This document shows positions 51,638-63,718 of a stretch of DNA of 64,000 nucleotides, in pieces. How positions within the stretch are numbered: position 1 is the stretch's first letter; every line of letters begins with the position of its first letter. The notes beneath the pieces are model-generated. The model was given only the letters and a program-made list of their open reading frames with translations, searched no databases and was not told the DNA's origin. Source of the stretch: Bog-473 sp963701955 (GTDB taxonomy: Bacteria; Actinomycetota; Acidimicrobiia; Acidimicrobiales; RAAP-2); NCBI GenBank assembly GCA_963701955.1, contig OY969694.1:496001-560000 (forward strand), given 5' to 3'. A program made the position numbers and the translations under genes.

Positions 51638-53436
51638 ACCCAGATCCGATGAACCCAGACAACCGCCCCACCTCGTTGCGCACCCACCTGTGCGGCGTTC
51701 TCCGCAAGAGCGACGTGGGAACCACCGTCAGGCTGTGCGGATGGGTGGCCCGCCGGCGCGAGCACGGCGAGCACCTGGCCTTCGTCGACCTACGCGACCA
51801 CTCCGGCATCATCCAGTGCGTGATCGACCACGCGCTCGACGTGCGCCACGAGTGGGTGGTGGCGGTCACCGGAAGGGTGCGGGAGCGTCCGGAGGGCACG
51901 GTCAATCCCGGCATCGGCACCGGCGAGGTCGAGATCGGCGACTGCGCCCTCGAGGTCCTCAACGAGTCCGAGCCGCCGCCGTTCTCGGTCGACGACCGGG
52001 TCGAGTCCGACGAGCCGGTTCGCCTGCGCTACCGCTACGTGGACCTACGCCGGCCCCGGCTGCAGCGGAACCTGCGCCTGCGGGCACGGGTCAACGCCGC
52101 CATCAGGGCGGCCATGGACCGCCAGGGATTCGTCGAGATCGAGACTCCGCTGCTGTGGGCGCCCACGCCCGAGGGTTCCCGGGAGTTCTCCGTCCCGGCA
52201 CGGCTGCACCACGGCAGCTTCTATGCCCTGCCCCAGAGTCCCCAGCTCGCCAAGCAGCTCCTCATGGTGGGTGGCTTCGATCGCTACTACCAGATTGCCC
52301 GCTGCCTGCGCGACGAGGACTTGCGCGCCGACCGCCAGTTCGAGTTCACGCAGCTCGACATGGAGTGCTCCTTCGCCACCCAAGACGACGTGTTGACCTT
52401 CGTCACCGAGGCCGTGCTCGATGCGGCCGAGGCGGCCACTGGGGAGCGGCCCCCGCCGATCGAGCGCATCACGTGGTCCGAGGCGCTCGATCGCTTCGGT
52501 ACGGACAAGCCCGACCTTCGTTTCGGGATGGAGCTGGTCGACCTCACCGCGATCTTCGAGAGCACCGAGGTCAAGGCGTTCTCTTCGCCCACCGTCAAGG
52601 CCATCGTCGTCGCCGACGGAGCGGCGTATCCGCGCTCGAAGCTCGACGAGCTGACCGAGACGGCCAAGAAGGCCGGGGCGGTCGGCCTGGCCTGGTTCCG
52701 TGTGATCGACGGTGCGGGGTCGGGGCCCCGCTTGGACGGCCCGCTGGCCCGGCATCTGTCGGAGCCTGAGATCGTCGGCGTGCTCGAAGCGACGTCGGCC
52801 GCGCCGGGTGACCTCGTCCTGGCCGTCTCGGACGTGTACCGGACCGCCTGCGGCGTGCTCGGCACGCTGCGCACGACCATCGGAGCCCCCCCGGTGGGCC
52901 AGGGTCCGCATCGATACGTCTGGGTCGTCGACTTCCCCATGTTCGAGGGCGTGGGGGCCGACGGCCATCCCCAGCCGGCCCACCACCCGTTCACCATGCC
53001 CTACGCCGAGGACCTGCCCCTGATGGCCAGCGACCCGCTGGCGGTGCGGTCCCAGGCCTACGACCTCGTGCTCAACGGGTGGGAGCTCGGGTCGGGCAGC
53101 GTCCGCATCCACCGCCGGGACATTCAGGAGCAGGTGTTCAAGGCGCTGGGCATCGAACCCGCGGAGGCCGAGGCCCGCTTCGGCTTCTTGCTGGGCGCCT
53201 TCCGTTACGGTGCGCCTCCCCACGCGGGGTTCGCCTTCGGTGTGGACCGGCTGGTCGCCGTGCTCGCGGGGGAGGAGAACATCCGCGAGGTGATCGCCTA
53301 CCCCAAGACGCAGTCGGGTGCCGATCCACTGACCGGTGCGCCGGCGCCCCTCCCCGCGGCCAGCCTGGCCGAGTTGGGCATCCGCGTGGTGTCGCCGCCC
53401 GGGGCGCTTCGGGGCGGCGATCCGCCCGCTCCCTGA
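51634..53436 (+). CDS. aspS: Aspartyl-tRNA synthetase
   Basis: A 600-residue bacterial-type AspRS. The N-terminal OB fold reads VRLCGWVARRREHGEHLAFV then DLRDHSGIIQCV; the catalytic core shows RYRYVDLRRPRLQRNLRLR, TPEGSREFSVPARL, QSPQLAKQLLMVGGFDRYYQ (aspartate site), RDEDLRADRQFEFTQLDMEC (motif 2) and FAFGVDRLVAVLAGEENIRE (motif 3). The bacterial GAD insertion domain lies at about residues 290-420. It may charge only tRNA-Asp or also tRNA-Asn; this was not decided here. The ATG overlaps the hisS stop (ATGA). Confidence 0.95.
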   Translation: MNPDPMNPDNRPTSLRTHLCGVLRKSDVGTTVRLCGWVARRREHGEHLAFVDLRDHSGIIQCVIDHALDVRHEWVVAVTGRVRERPEGTVNPGIGTGEVEIGDCALEVLNESEPPPFSVDDRVESDEPVRLRYRYVDLRRPRLQRNLRLRARVNAAIRAAMDRQGFVEIETPLLWAPTPEGSREFSVPARLHHGSFYALPQSPQLAKQLLMVGGFDRYYQIARCLRDEDLRADRQFEFTQLDMECSFATQDDVLTFVTEAVLDAAEAATGERPPPIERITWSEALDRFGTDKPDLRFGMELVDLTAIFESTEVKAFSSPTVKAIVVADGAAYPRSKLDELTETAKKAGAVGLAWFRVIDGAGSGPRLDGPLARHLSEPEIVGVLEATSAAPGDLVLAVSDVYRTACGVLGTLRTTIGAPPVGQGPHRYVWVVDFPMFEGVGADGHPQPAHHPFTMPYAEDLPLMASDPLAVRSQAYDLVLNGWELGSGSVRIHRRDIQEQVFKALGIEPAEAEARFGFLLGAFRYGAPPHAGFAFGVDRLVAVLAGEENIREVIAYPKTQSGADPLTGAPAPLPAASLAELGIRVVSPPGALRGGDPPAP

Positions 53437-53454
53437 CGAGAGGCGGACGGGACC

Positions 53455-54756
53455 ACGAGCCTTTTCGACGATGCCGCCGACCGGCGTCTGCGCCGCCAGG
53501 CACCCCTGGCCGCCCGCCTCCGCCCGCGCCACCTCGACGAGCTGGTGGGCCAGCAGCACCTGGTCGGTCCCGGCGCCCCGTTGCGCGTCCTGGCCGAGTC
53601 CGACCGTGTGGGCTCGTGTGTCCTGTGGGGGCCCGCCGGGACGGGAAAGACGACCCTGGCCCGCCTGCTTGCGGAGGCCACGGCCAAGCACCTGGCCACC
53701 CTCAGCGCCACGGCCGCCGGCGTGAAGGACGTGCGCGAGGCGCTGGCCGAGGCGGAGCGCCGCTTGGGCGAGCACGGACAGGGGACCATGCTCTTCATCG
53801 ACGAGGTGCACCGCTTCTCCAAGTCCCAGCAGGACGTGCTCCTCCCCGCCGTCGAGGACGGGCTGGTCGTACTTGTCGGGGCGACCACGGAGAACCCCTT
53901 CTTCGAGGTGAATCCGCCTCTGTTGAGCCGGACCTCGCTGTGGCGGCTGCACCCCTTGTCACCCGACGACCTGCGCACGCTGCTCCGCCGCGGCCTGGCC
54001 GTCGAGGGCGTGGGGGCCGAGGACGCCGCTCTCGATGCGGTGGTGGCCGCGTGCGAGGGCGACGCCAGAGCGGCCCTCACCACGCTGGAGGTGGCAGCGG
54101 CTCTCGCCCGCGCCGGGCCGACCGGGCCGGACGAAGTGGTGCTCACGGTCGACGACATGGCCCGCGCCCGCGACGGACGTCTGTTCCACCAGGGTGTCGA
54201 CGAGCACTACGACCAGGTGAGCGCTCTCATCAAAAGTGTGCGCGGCTCGGACGCCGACGCCGGGCTGTACTGGATGGCCCGCATGCTCGAGGCGGGGGAG
54301 GACCCCAGGTTCGTGGCCCGGCGGCTCGTGATCCTGGCCAGCGAGGACATCGGGTTGGCCGACCCACAGGCCTTGTTGGTCGCCGAGGCAGCGGCACGGG
54401 CAGTCGAGTACGTCGGGCTGCCGGAGGCCGCGCTCAACCTGGCCGAGGCGGTCATCTACCTGGCCACCGCCCCGAAGTCGAACGCGGTGGTCGTCGCTCT
54501 GGGCCGGGCCCAGGCTGACGTGCGTTCGGGCGAGCCCCAGGAGGTGCCGGTCCATCTGCGCGACGCACATTTCAGGGGGGCTGCCGTGCTGGGGCACGGT
54601 GAGGGTTACGTCTATCCCCACGACGACCCCACCGGGGCGGTGGCGCAGCAGTATCGTCCTGGAGCACTCGAGGGTCGGGTGTACTACGAGCCGGCACCCC
54701 GTGGCGGGGCAGGCGGCCACACCGGGCAGCGCCCGAAGAGGGAGGCCGATTCGTGA
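53455..54756 (+). CDS. rarA: Replication-associated recombination protein RarA, apparent ACG start
   Basis: An AAA+ ATPase of the RarA/MgsA family that acts at stalled forks. The conserved N-terminus SLFDDAADRRLRRQAPLAAR and then RHLDELVGQQHLVGPG is encoded from 53458, yet the codon before it is ACG (53455-53457) and no ATG, GTG or TTG exists between it and an in-frame stop at 53434. The first usual start, GTG 53545, would remove 30 conserved residues. Walker A is GPAGTGKTTLARLL, Walker B LFIDEVHRF, sensor 1 LVGATTENPFFEVN, and the C-terminus YVYPHDDPTGAVAQQYRPG is typical. The T-to-C change may be an error or a rare start. The stop overlaps the next gene. Confidence 0.9.
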   Translation, partial: TSLFDDAADRRLRRQAPLAARLRPRHLDELVGQQHLVGPGAPLRVLAESDRVGSCVLWGPAGTGKTTLARLLAEATAKHLATLSATAAGVKDVREALAEAERRLGEHGQGTMLFIDEVHRFSKSQQDVLLPAVEDGLVVLVGATTENPFFEVNPPLLSRTSLWRLHPLSPDDLRTLLRRGLAVEGVGAEDAALDAVVAACEGDARAALTTLEVAAALARAGPTGPDEVVLTVDDMARARDGRLFHQGVDEHYDQVSALIKSVRGSDADAGLYWMARMLEAGEDPRFVARRLVILASEDIGLADPQALLVAEAAARAVEYVGLPEAALNLAEAVIYLATAPKSNAVVVALGRAQADVRSGEPQEVPVHLRDAHFRGAAVLGHGEGYVYPHDDPTGAVAQQYRPGALEGRVYYEPAPRGGAGGHTGQRPKREADS

Positions 54757-57599
54757 ACCGGGGACACCGCACGGGCGCGTGGCCGGTGGCGGCGGCCCTC
54801 CTCATCATCGTGCTCGGGGTCGGGATCGGGGAGCCGGCAGCGGTCTCCGCCGCCACCCCATGGCGGCAAGTTCTGCCACAGGCGGCGCCCCGCCTCCCCG
54901 CCGGCACGGCGGTCCTCGGATCTGCTCCCGCCGACCAGGTCCTACATGTCGATGTCGTGCTGGCCGGCCGTGACCCCTCGGGTCTCGACCAGGCTGTGTC
55001 CGCGGTGAGCACGCCCGGGTCCTCGGACTACCGCCACTACATCACGCCCGCCCAGTTCGCCGACGCGTTCGGTCCGGCCCCGGCGGAGGTGACCGAGGTG
55101 AGCTCGGTGCTGCGGGCTGAAGGGCTCAGCGTGGGGACGCCGGAGTCCGGGAGCGATCTCCTGCCGGTGAGCGGTGCGGCCTCCGCGCTCTCCGCGGCCT
55201 TTGCCACCCCGCTCGAGTCGGTCCAGGCCCCCGATCACCCGCGCTCGATCGTGAACACCGGGTCTCCGAGCGTTCCGGGATCCCTCGCCGGTGCCGTCAC
55301 GGGCGTGGTCGGGCTCGACGGTGTGTTCGCCGAGCACGCCATGGTGCTCCACGGTCGCGCCATGCCCGGGGCGGGCGCCACGCCGGCCGGTGGCCCCGTG
55401 AGCGAGGCCGTGTCTCACACCGGCACGCCTCAGGCCTGCCCGGCGGCCCAGAGCCAGGCCTCCGCGGGCGCCTACACCTCGACGCAGCTGGCCTCGGTCT
55501 TCGGGTTGGACCAGGTCTTCGCCCAGGGCCGGACGGGCATCGGCCAGACCGTCGCCGTCGTGGAGTTCGAGCGGTACCTCGCCAGCGACTTCACCGCCTT
55601 CGAATCGTGCTTCGGGCTCTCCACGTCCATCCGTAACGTGCTCGTCGACGGTGGGGCGACGGGACCGCCCGCCGGTTTCGGAGAGGCGGCTCTCGATACC
55701 GAGATCGCTGCGGTCAACGCTCCCTCGGCCTCCCTCGTGGTCTACGAGGCGCCCAACAGCACCAGTGATGCGTCGGCCCTCGACCTCTTCCGGCAGATCG
55801 CCAACGACGATGTGGCCAAGGTCGTGACGACCAGCTGGGGTGACTGCGAGGCGCTGATTCCCCAGGCCGACCTGCAGAGCGAGCACACGATCTTCGAGCA
55901 GATGGCCCTGCAGGGCCAGACGGTGATCGCGGCCTCGGGTGACGCCGGCTCCGAGGACTGCTATCCCGACGGGCCGACCCACTCGACGAACCTGGCGGTG
56001 GACGATCCGGGTTCCCAGCCCAACGTCGTGAGCGCCGGTGGGACGAGCCTCACGTCGGCCTCGGCGACCTCCCAGGCGGTCTGGAACAACTGCCAGGGAC
56101 AACCCTTGTCGAGCTGCGCGGTGAAGTCGCTGACGGGCGGTTCGGTGGGCGCCGGCGGCGGCGGCTACTCGAGCCAGTGGACCCGCACCGGGCGCCCGGC
56201 CGTCGCCCGACATCTCCTATCCCTCGGACCCGTCGGGCGCAGGCTCCGTCTGTCGCCTACTTCGGCGGTGCTCCGGGCGGGTGGACCGCCTTCGGAGGGA
56301 CCAGCGTGGCCGCGCCGGCCAATGCGGGCTTCTTGGCGGACGTCAATCAGGGCTGCGCGGCCAGCCTAGGGAGCGTTGGTACGACCCTTTACACGCCGCC
56401 TCGGCCAGCAGCGCCAACTTTACTGAGTCGCCGTCGGGGAAGGGGAACAACGACTTCACCGACAGCCATGGCGGGCTCCTCGCCACCGGATCGGGTACGA
56501 TCCGGCAACCGGGCTGGGCTCACCGGTGGACCAGAACCTGAGCGTCGCCCTCCAAGGCGGCGACGGCTGTCCCTCGGTGTCCGCCGTGTCGCCGAACACC
56601 GGAGCGGTCGCCGGCAGCGGGGCCGTCACCGTCTTCGGGGGTGGGCTGGCCGACGCCACCTCGGTCACCTTCGGCTTGGCGGGCCCGGGGCAGATCGTGA
56701 GCCGCTCGGTCGGAGGGACCTCGCTGACGGTCATGCCGCCGGCCGCGCCCGGTCCCATATGCGTCGACGTCACGGTGGCCAACCCGCGCGGCGTCTCGGC
56801 GACGTCCCCGGCCGACGACTTCGGGTTCGGCGGGGATCTCAACTGCGGGCAGGGCTACCGCTTCGCGGCCTCCGACGGGGGGATCTTCGATTTCGGCGAC
56901 GCCGGCTTCTTCGGATCGACCGGGAGCCTCGTGCTCAACAAGCCCATCGTCGGCATGGCCTCGACCCCGAGCACCAACGGCTACTGGCTGGTCGCCTCCG
57001 ACGGCGGCATCTTCTCATTCGGCGACGCGTCCTTCCATGGCTCCATGGGTGGCCGGCCCCTCAACCAGCCGATCGTGGGCATGGCCGCCACGCCCGACGG
57101 GGGCGGCTACTGGCTGGTCGCCTCCGACGGCGGCATCTTCTCCTTCGGCGACGCGTCGTTCCACGGTTCGGCGGGCAGCCTCCACCTCAACAGGCCCATC
57201 GTCGGCATGGCGGCCACCGGTGACGGGGGCGGCTACTGGCTGGTCGCCTCCGACGGCGGGATCTTCACCTACGGCGACGCGCGCTTCTTCGGCTCGGCGG
57301 GATCGCTTCGGCTCAATTCGCCCGTCGTCGGAATGGCGGCGACGCTCGGCGGTGCGGGTTACTGGCTGGTCGCCTCCGACGGCGGGATCTTCACCTACGG
57401 CAACGCCGGCTTCTTCGGCTCGGCCGGCGGCATCCGACTCAACCGTCCCGTGGCAGGCATGGCGGCCACGCCCGACGGGGCTGGGTACTGGCTGGTGGCC
57501 GCCGACGGCGGTGTCTTCACCTACGGCGACGCCGGTTTCTTCGGGTCCACCGGCAGCCTGGCGCTGAACGAGCCGATCGTGGGGCTGACGGGCACCTGA
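54753..57599 (+). CDS. Secreted S53 (sedolisin/kumamolisin-like) protease with C-terminal repeats, frame broken
   Basis: A signal peptide (residues about 8-33) leads to a pro-kumamolisin domain (VVLAGRDPSGLDQAVSAVST, YRHYITPAQFADAFGP) and an S53 catalytic domain. Seen are the E-x3-D pair in GEAALDTEIAAV, the oxyanion aspartate region AASGDAGSEDC and the serine in FGGTSVAAP. The calcium site is in GYDPATGLGSP. Then come an IPT/TIG fold (VSAVSPNTGAVAGSGAVTVF) and six 42-residue repeats to the end. Between about 56195 and 56500 the frame breaks four times (0, +1, +2, +1, back to 0), yet every conserved piece survives, about 948 residues in all. Either local sequence errors or an early pseudogene. 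The start overlaps the rarA stop. Confidence 0.75.
56853..57596 (+). repeat. Six tandem 126-bp (42-residue) repeats in protease C-terminus
   Basis: Each unit encodes GYWLVASDGGIFSFGDASFH-like sequence followed by a GS-G-LN-PIVGMAAT segment. The period is exactly 126 bp (unit starts at 56853 and 56979). The last unit is a little short. Such repeats occur at the C-termini of secreted proteins in several high-GC actinobacteria; six blades would suit a propeller-like surface-binding or carbohydrate-binding domain, which is inference. Confidence 0.85.
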
Positions 57600-57628
57600 C
57601 GCGGCCCCGCTCCCGATTTTCACGCCGG

Positions 57629-57634
57629 TAGGCT
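57629..57634 (+). promoter_or_regulatory. -10 box TAGGCT before alaS, leaderless
   Basis: TAGGCT ends 6 nt before the alaS ATG (57641). Same spacing as at pdxS, yebC and relA. Confidence 0.5.
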
Positions 57635-57640
57635 GGAGCG

Positions 57641-60207
<2,567 letters not shown>

Positions 60208-60211
<4 letters not shown>

Positions 60212-60639
60212 CGGATTCCGGCCGGGTCCTCGGGCTCGACCTCGGCGCCAAACGGATCGGCGTGGCGTGCAGCGACAGCGGTCGGCTGCTGGCCAGCCCG
60301 TGGGGGACGATCGAGCGCAGTGGTGACCCCGAGAGAGACCGTGACGCCGTGGTGGACGCGGTGCGCGATGCGCACGTTGGTGTAGTGGTGGTCGGCCTAC
60401 CCCTGAGCCTCTCGGGAGCACGGGGTCCCGCGGCCCGGGCGGCCCTGGGCGAGGCCGAGGCACTGCGGAACCGGCTCGAGCCCCTGGGGGTGCGCGTGGA
60501 GACCGCCGACGAGCGCCTGACGACGGTGGAGGCGCAACGGTCGCTGCGAGCCGCGGGGCGGACCGGGAAGGCGGCGCGCCGGGTCGTCGACGAAGCTGCT
60601 GCCATGGTGCTGCTCCAGGCCTGGTTGGACGGCGCATGA
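60208..60639 (+). CDS. ruvX: Putative pre-16S rRNA nuclease RuvX/YqgF
   Basis: A 143-residue RNase H-fold protein of the YqgF family. It starts with VLGLDLGAKRIGVACSDSG (first active Asp), shows VVVVGLPLSLSGARGPAARA, VETADERLTTVEAQRSL (Glu) and the C-terminal VVDEAAAMVLLQAWL (last Asp). The family trims the 16S rRNA 5' end in Escherichia coli. GTG start overlapping the alaS stop; its own stop overlaps the mltG ATG. Confidence 0.9.
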
Positions 60640-61769
60640 GCGGGCCCGGCGACGACGGCGACGAGGGCAGGGACATGGACACGGAGGGCTCGGGCGGTGA
60701 CATGGTCACGGAGGGCTCCGGCGGTGACACACGCCGGGTCGCCCGGGCGGCGCGGGTTCGCCGCCGCCGCCGCGTGGTCGCGCTCGTCGCCGTGGGCGCG
60801 CTCGTGGTGCTCCTGGCCCTCGTGCTCTGGTACGAGCTCGAGTCCCACGCCCTCGGCCCGCGGGGTCCCCAGGTCGTGGTGACGGTGCACGACGGGGAGT
60901 CGACGGGCTCGGTGATCGACGACTTGAGCCAGAAGAAGGTGATCTCGAGTGCGCTGGCCTTCAAGATCTACGACCTCTTCCACGGCAACCCCTCGGTGGA
61001 GCCGGGAAGCTACGCCCTCCACCAGAACCTGTCCTTCTCGGAGGTTCACACCCTCCTGGCTGCCGGCCCCAACGTCACCGCGGTCGACGTCCTGCCGGGC
61101 TACACCCTGGCCGAGGTGGCGCAGAAGGTGGGCCTGGCCCCGGGCCACACGCCTCAGGGGTTCGAGAAGGTGGCCGCGAGCGGGGCCGTGCATTCGGTCT
61201 TCTCCCCACCGGGATCCGACAACCTCGAGGGCATGCTGGGCACGGGGACCTACCTGGTGCTCCCCGGCACGAGCGACCTCAGCATCGTGCGCCAGATGGT
61301 GGCTCGCTTCGACCGCGACGCGCAGGGCGTGGGTCTGAGCACGGCGTCGGCCGCCGCGCTCGGGTTCACCCCGTACCAGGCGATCGTGGCGGCCTCGGTG
61401 GTCGAGAAGGAGGGGTATATCGCGGTGAACATGCCAAAGGTGGCCCGGGTCATCGACAACCGTCTGGCCCAGGACATGCCGCTCCAGATGGACTCGACGA
61501 TCCTGTACGCCCTCGGTCAGGACGGGGGACCGGTCACGGCCCACGACCTCACGATCGTCTCGCCGTACAACAGCTATCTGAACAAGGGTCTGCCGCCCAC
61601 GCCGATCTGCATGCCCTCGGTGACGGCCCTCGCCGCCACGCTGCACCCGCCCGCCGGAGCATGGTTGTACTTCGTGTTGGTTCAGAAGAACGGCGTGATG
61701 GCCTTCGCCGACACCTACACCGAGCAGGTGGCCAACGAGCAGTTGGCCAAGTCCCGTGGTCTCCCCTGA
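60636..61769 (+). CDS. mltG: Endolytic murein transglycosylase MltG
   Basis: A 377-residue membrane-anchored YceG-like enzyme that cleaves nascent glycan strands and so sets glycan length. The soluble N-terminus contains two copies of TEGSGGD, then an Arg cluster and one helix (VVALVAVGALVVLLALVLW). The LysM-like part VVVTVHDGESTGSVIDDL precedes the catalytic domain with AASVVEKEGYIAVNMPKVAR (the active glutamate in EKE), VIDNRLAQDMPLQMDSTILY and SPYNSYLNKGLPPTPICMPS. The ATG overlaps the ruvX stop. Confidence 0.9.
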   Translation: MSGPGDDGDEGRDMDTEGSGGDMVTEGSGGDTRRVARAARVRRRRRVVALVAVGALVVLLALVLWYELESHALGPRGPQVVVTVHDGESTGSVIDDLSQKKVISSALAFKIYDLFHGNPSVEPGSYALHQNLSFSEVHTLLAAGPNVTAVDVLPGYTLAEVAQKVGLAPGHTPQGFEKVAASGAVHSVFSPPGSDNLEGMLGTGTYLVLPGTSDLSIVRQMVARFDRDAQGVGLSTASAAALGFTPYQAIVAASVVEKEGYIAVNMPKVARVIDNRLAQDMPLQMDSTILYALGQDGGPVTAHDLTIVSPYNSYLNKGLPPTPICMPSVTALAATLHPPAGAWLYFVLVQKNGVMAFADTYTEQVANEQLAKSRGLP

Positions 61770-61806
61770 CCGTGGCGGGGCACCCCCCCGCCACGCCGTC
61801 ACCACC

Positions 61807-62691
61807 ATGGAGCAGGCCCGGCTCCAGGTCGGCCCCGACGTCACCGTCGTCGGGGTGATCGGAAGCCCGGTGGCCCACTCCCTCTCGCCGGTCCTCCACG
61901 ACGCCGCGTTCGCCGCGCTGGGACTGGGGGCGCGGTGGCGCTCCTTCGCCTTCGAGGTGCCGCCCGGCCGGGCGTCCTCCGCGCTCGAGACCATGCGACG
62001 CACCGACGTCAGGGGCTTGTCGGTGACCATGCCCCACAAGGCGGAGGTGGCCTCGCTGGTGGACGTGTGCAGTGAGACGGCGCGCCGCCTGGACGCGGTG
62101 AACTGCGTGCGTCACGCGGGAGGCGAGCTCACGGGGGCCAATACCGACGGGGAGGGCTTCGTGGCCTCTCTGGAGAGAGGTGCGGGATTCGATCCAGCGG
62201 GCCGGCGGTGCGTGGTCGTCGGAGCCGGGGGTGCGGCACGGGCCGTGGTGCTGGCGCTGGCCGGAGCCGGGGCGCGCCAGGTGGCTGTGGTGAACCGCAC
62301 GCTGGGGCGGGCCTCCGTCGCGGCGGACCTGGCCGGCGCCGTGGGCGTCGTCGTCGACCCGACCCAGCCCGAGGTCCTCGCGGACGCGCTGGGTGCCGCT
62401 GATCTGGTGGTCAACGCCACGCCCCTGGGCATGGCCGGGGTCGGCGGTCCCGACGAGTGGCCCGTTGCGCCGAACCTCCTGCACAGCGGGCAGGTGGTGG
62501 CAGACCTCGTCTACGCGCCCCGCCCCACGCCGTGGTTGGCCGCTGCCGCGGCGACCGGCGCCACCACCATCGATGGCCTGGGGACGCTGGTGCACCAGGC
62601 TGCGGCCCAGGTGGGCTGGTGGACCGGGTCCGAAGCCCCCGTCGAGGAGATGTGGCGGGCGGCGGAGGCCGCCAGTCCGTCGACCGCGTGA
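61807..62691 (+). CDS. aroE: Shikimate dehydrogenase
   Basis: NADP-dependent reduction of 3-dehydroshikimate, an aromatic amino acid step. The 294-residue protein shows VIGSPVAHSLSPVLHDAAF (substrate serines), LSVTMPHKAEVA (catalytic lysine), GANTDGEGFVASL, VVGAGGAARAVVLAL (NADP fold), NRTLGRA, then NATPLGM. The ATG at 61807 is taken; a GTG at 61756 overlapping the mltG end is also possible, in line with other overlaps here. The C-terminus carries an extra helix of about 15 residues. It converges with the mscS gene. Confidence 0.92.
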   Translation: MEQARLQVGPDVTVVGVIGSPVAHSLSPVLHDAAFAALGLGARWRSFAFEVPPGRASSALETMRRTDVRGLSVTMPHKAEVASLVDVCSETARRLDAVNCVRHAGGELTGANTDGEGFVASLERGAGFDPAGRRCVVVGAGGAARAVVLALAGAGARQVAVVNRTLGRASVAADLAGAVGVVVDPTQPEVLADALGAADLVVNATPLGMAGVGGPDEWPVAPNLLHSGQVVADLVYAPRPTPWLAAAAATGATTIDGLGTLVHQAAAQVGWWTGSEAPVEEMWRAAEAASPSTA

Positions 62692-62702
62692 GGTGCGTCG
62701 GG

Positions 62703-63689
62703 TCAGGGGGCGGCCGAAGTCGGTGGGGCGTCTTGGGCCGGCCACAGACCCGACGCCGCGAGCGAGCCGACCACCGCCTCGCGCAGGGCGCGGGTCAACG
62801 GGTCGCGCTGGGTGGGGACGGTCAGGAGCATCACCCGCAAGGTGATGGTGGTGGCGTCCGCGGAGGTGAGCCCGACCACCCGTGGCGGCTCTGTGCAGTG
62901 GGCGCGGAACTCGGGCGTGCCCGCCACCCGCGTCGCCGCCTCCTCGACGATGCGACGCACCCGCTCGAGATCGGCCGCCGCCGTCCCCGGCAGGGTCACC
63001 TCGACGACGGCGCGGGCCCAGCCTCTGGACCGGTTGCCGATGAGTCGGATGTCACCGTTGGGGATGACGTAGATCGTGCCGTCGAGACCGCGGAAACGGG
63101 TGAGGCGCAGGGTCACCTCTTCAACGACGCCCGTGGCACCACCGACGGTCACCGAGTCGCCCACGTTGTACTGGTCCTCCATCGCCATGAGGATTCCCGA
63201 GAAGTAGTCGCGCACGATCTGCTGGGCGCCGAATCCGAGCGTGGCCCCGATGATGGTGGCACTGGCCAACAGCGGCGTGAGGTTGATGCCGAGCATGCCG
63301 AGCACGATGGCGCCCGCAACGACGAACACGAAGAGGCGCCAGACGTTGGCGACGAGCCCGGTCATGGTCGTCACGCGTGCCCCGGCGTGTGGGGAGCCCG
63401 ACCGGGCCGACGCTTGATCGGCCACCCGTTGGAGCACCCGCCGGATGGCCCGGGCTCCGAAGTGCGCCACGCCGAGGGCCACCAGGGCGACGAGGAGGAT
63501 GGCCAGTGGTCTGAGGACGAGGTCGGTCACCGTCGAGGCGGTGTCGGGGCTCATGCCGGCCTTGGTGAGGAGGTGGAAGAGCCAGCCGCTCCCCGGCTCG
63601 GCCGTCGGCGAGGTGGCGGTCACCTGGGCGAACCCGTCCCGGGCCAGCCCGTCGTGGGCCGGCGACGCCGCCAGGGAAGGAGAGATCAC
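62703..63689 (-). CDS. MscS-family small-conductance mechanosensitive channel
   Basis: A channel of about 328 residues. After a first loop and three helices, the pore-lining helix is followed by GATLGFGAQQIVRDYFSGIL, the MscS hallmark, then DQYNVGDSVTVGGATGVVEE and VIPNGDIRLIGNRSRGWAR of the beta domain. The pore helix is LLASATIIGATLGFGA. The GTG at 63689 is preferred because an upstream ATG would overlap the divergent rodA gene. Members relieve turgor after hypo-osmotic shock; many actinobacterial ones are untested. Confidence 0.85.
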   Translation of the reverse strand: MISPSLAASPAHDGLARDGFAQVTATSPTAEPGSGWLFHLLTKAGMSPDTASTVTDLVLRPLAILLVALVALGVAHFGARAIRRVLQRVADQASARSGSPHAGARVTTMTGLVANVWRLFVFVVAGAIVLGMLGINLTPLLASATIIGATLGFGAQQIVRDYFSGILMAMEDQYNVGDSVTVGGATGVVEEVTLRLTRFRGLDGTIYVIPNGDIRLIGNRSRGWARAVVEVTLPGTAAADLERVRRIVEEAATRVAGTPEFRAHCTEPPRVVGLTSADATTITLRVMLLTVPTQRDPLTRALREAVVGSLAASGLWPAQDAPPTSAAP

Positions 63690-63718
63690 GGCCGGTATTC
63701 TGTCCCGCGAGCCGCCAT

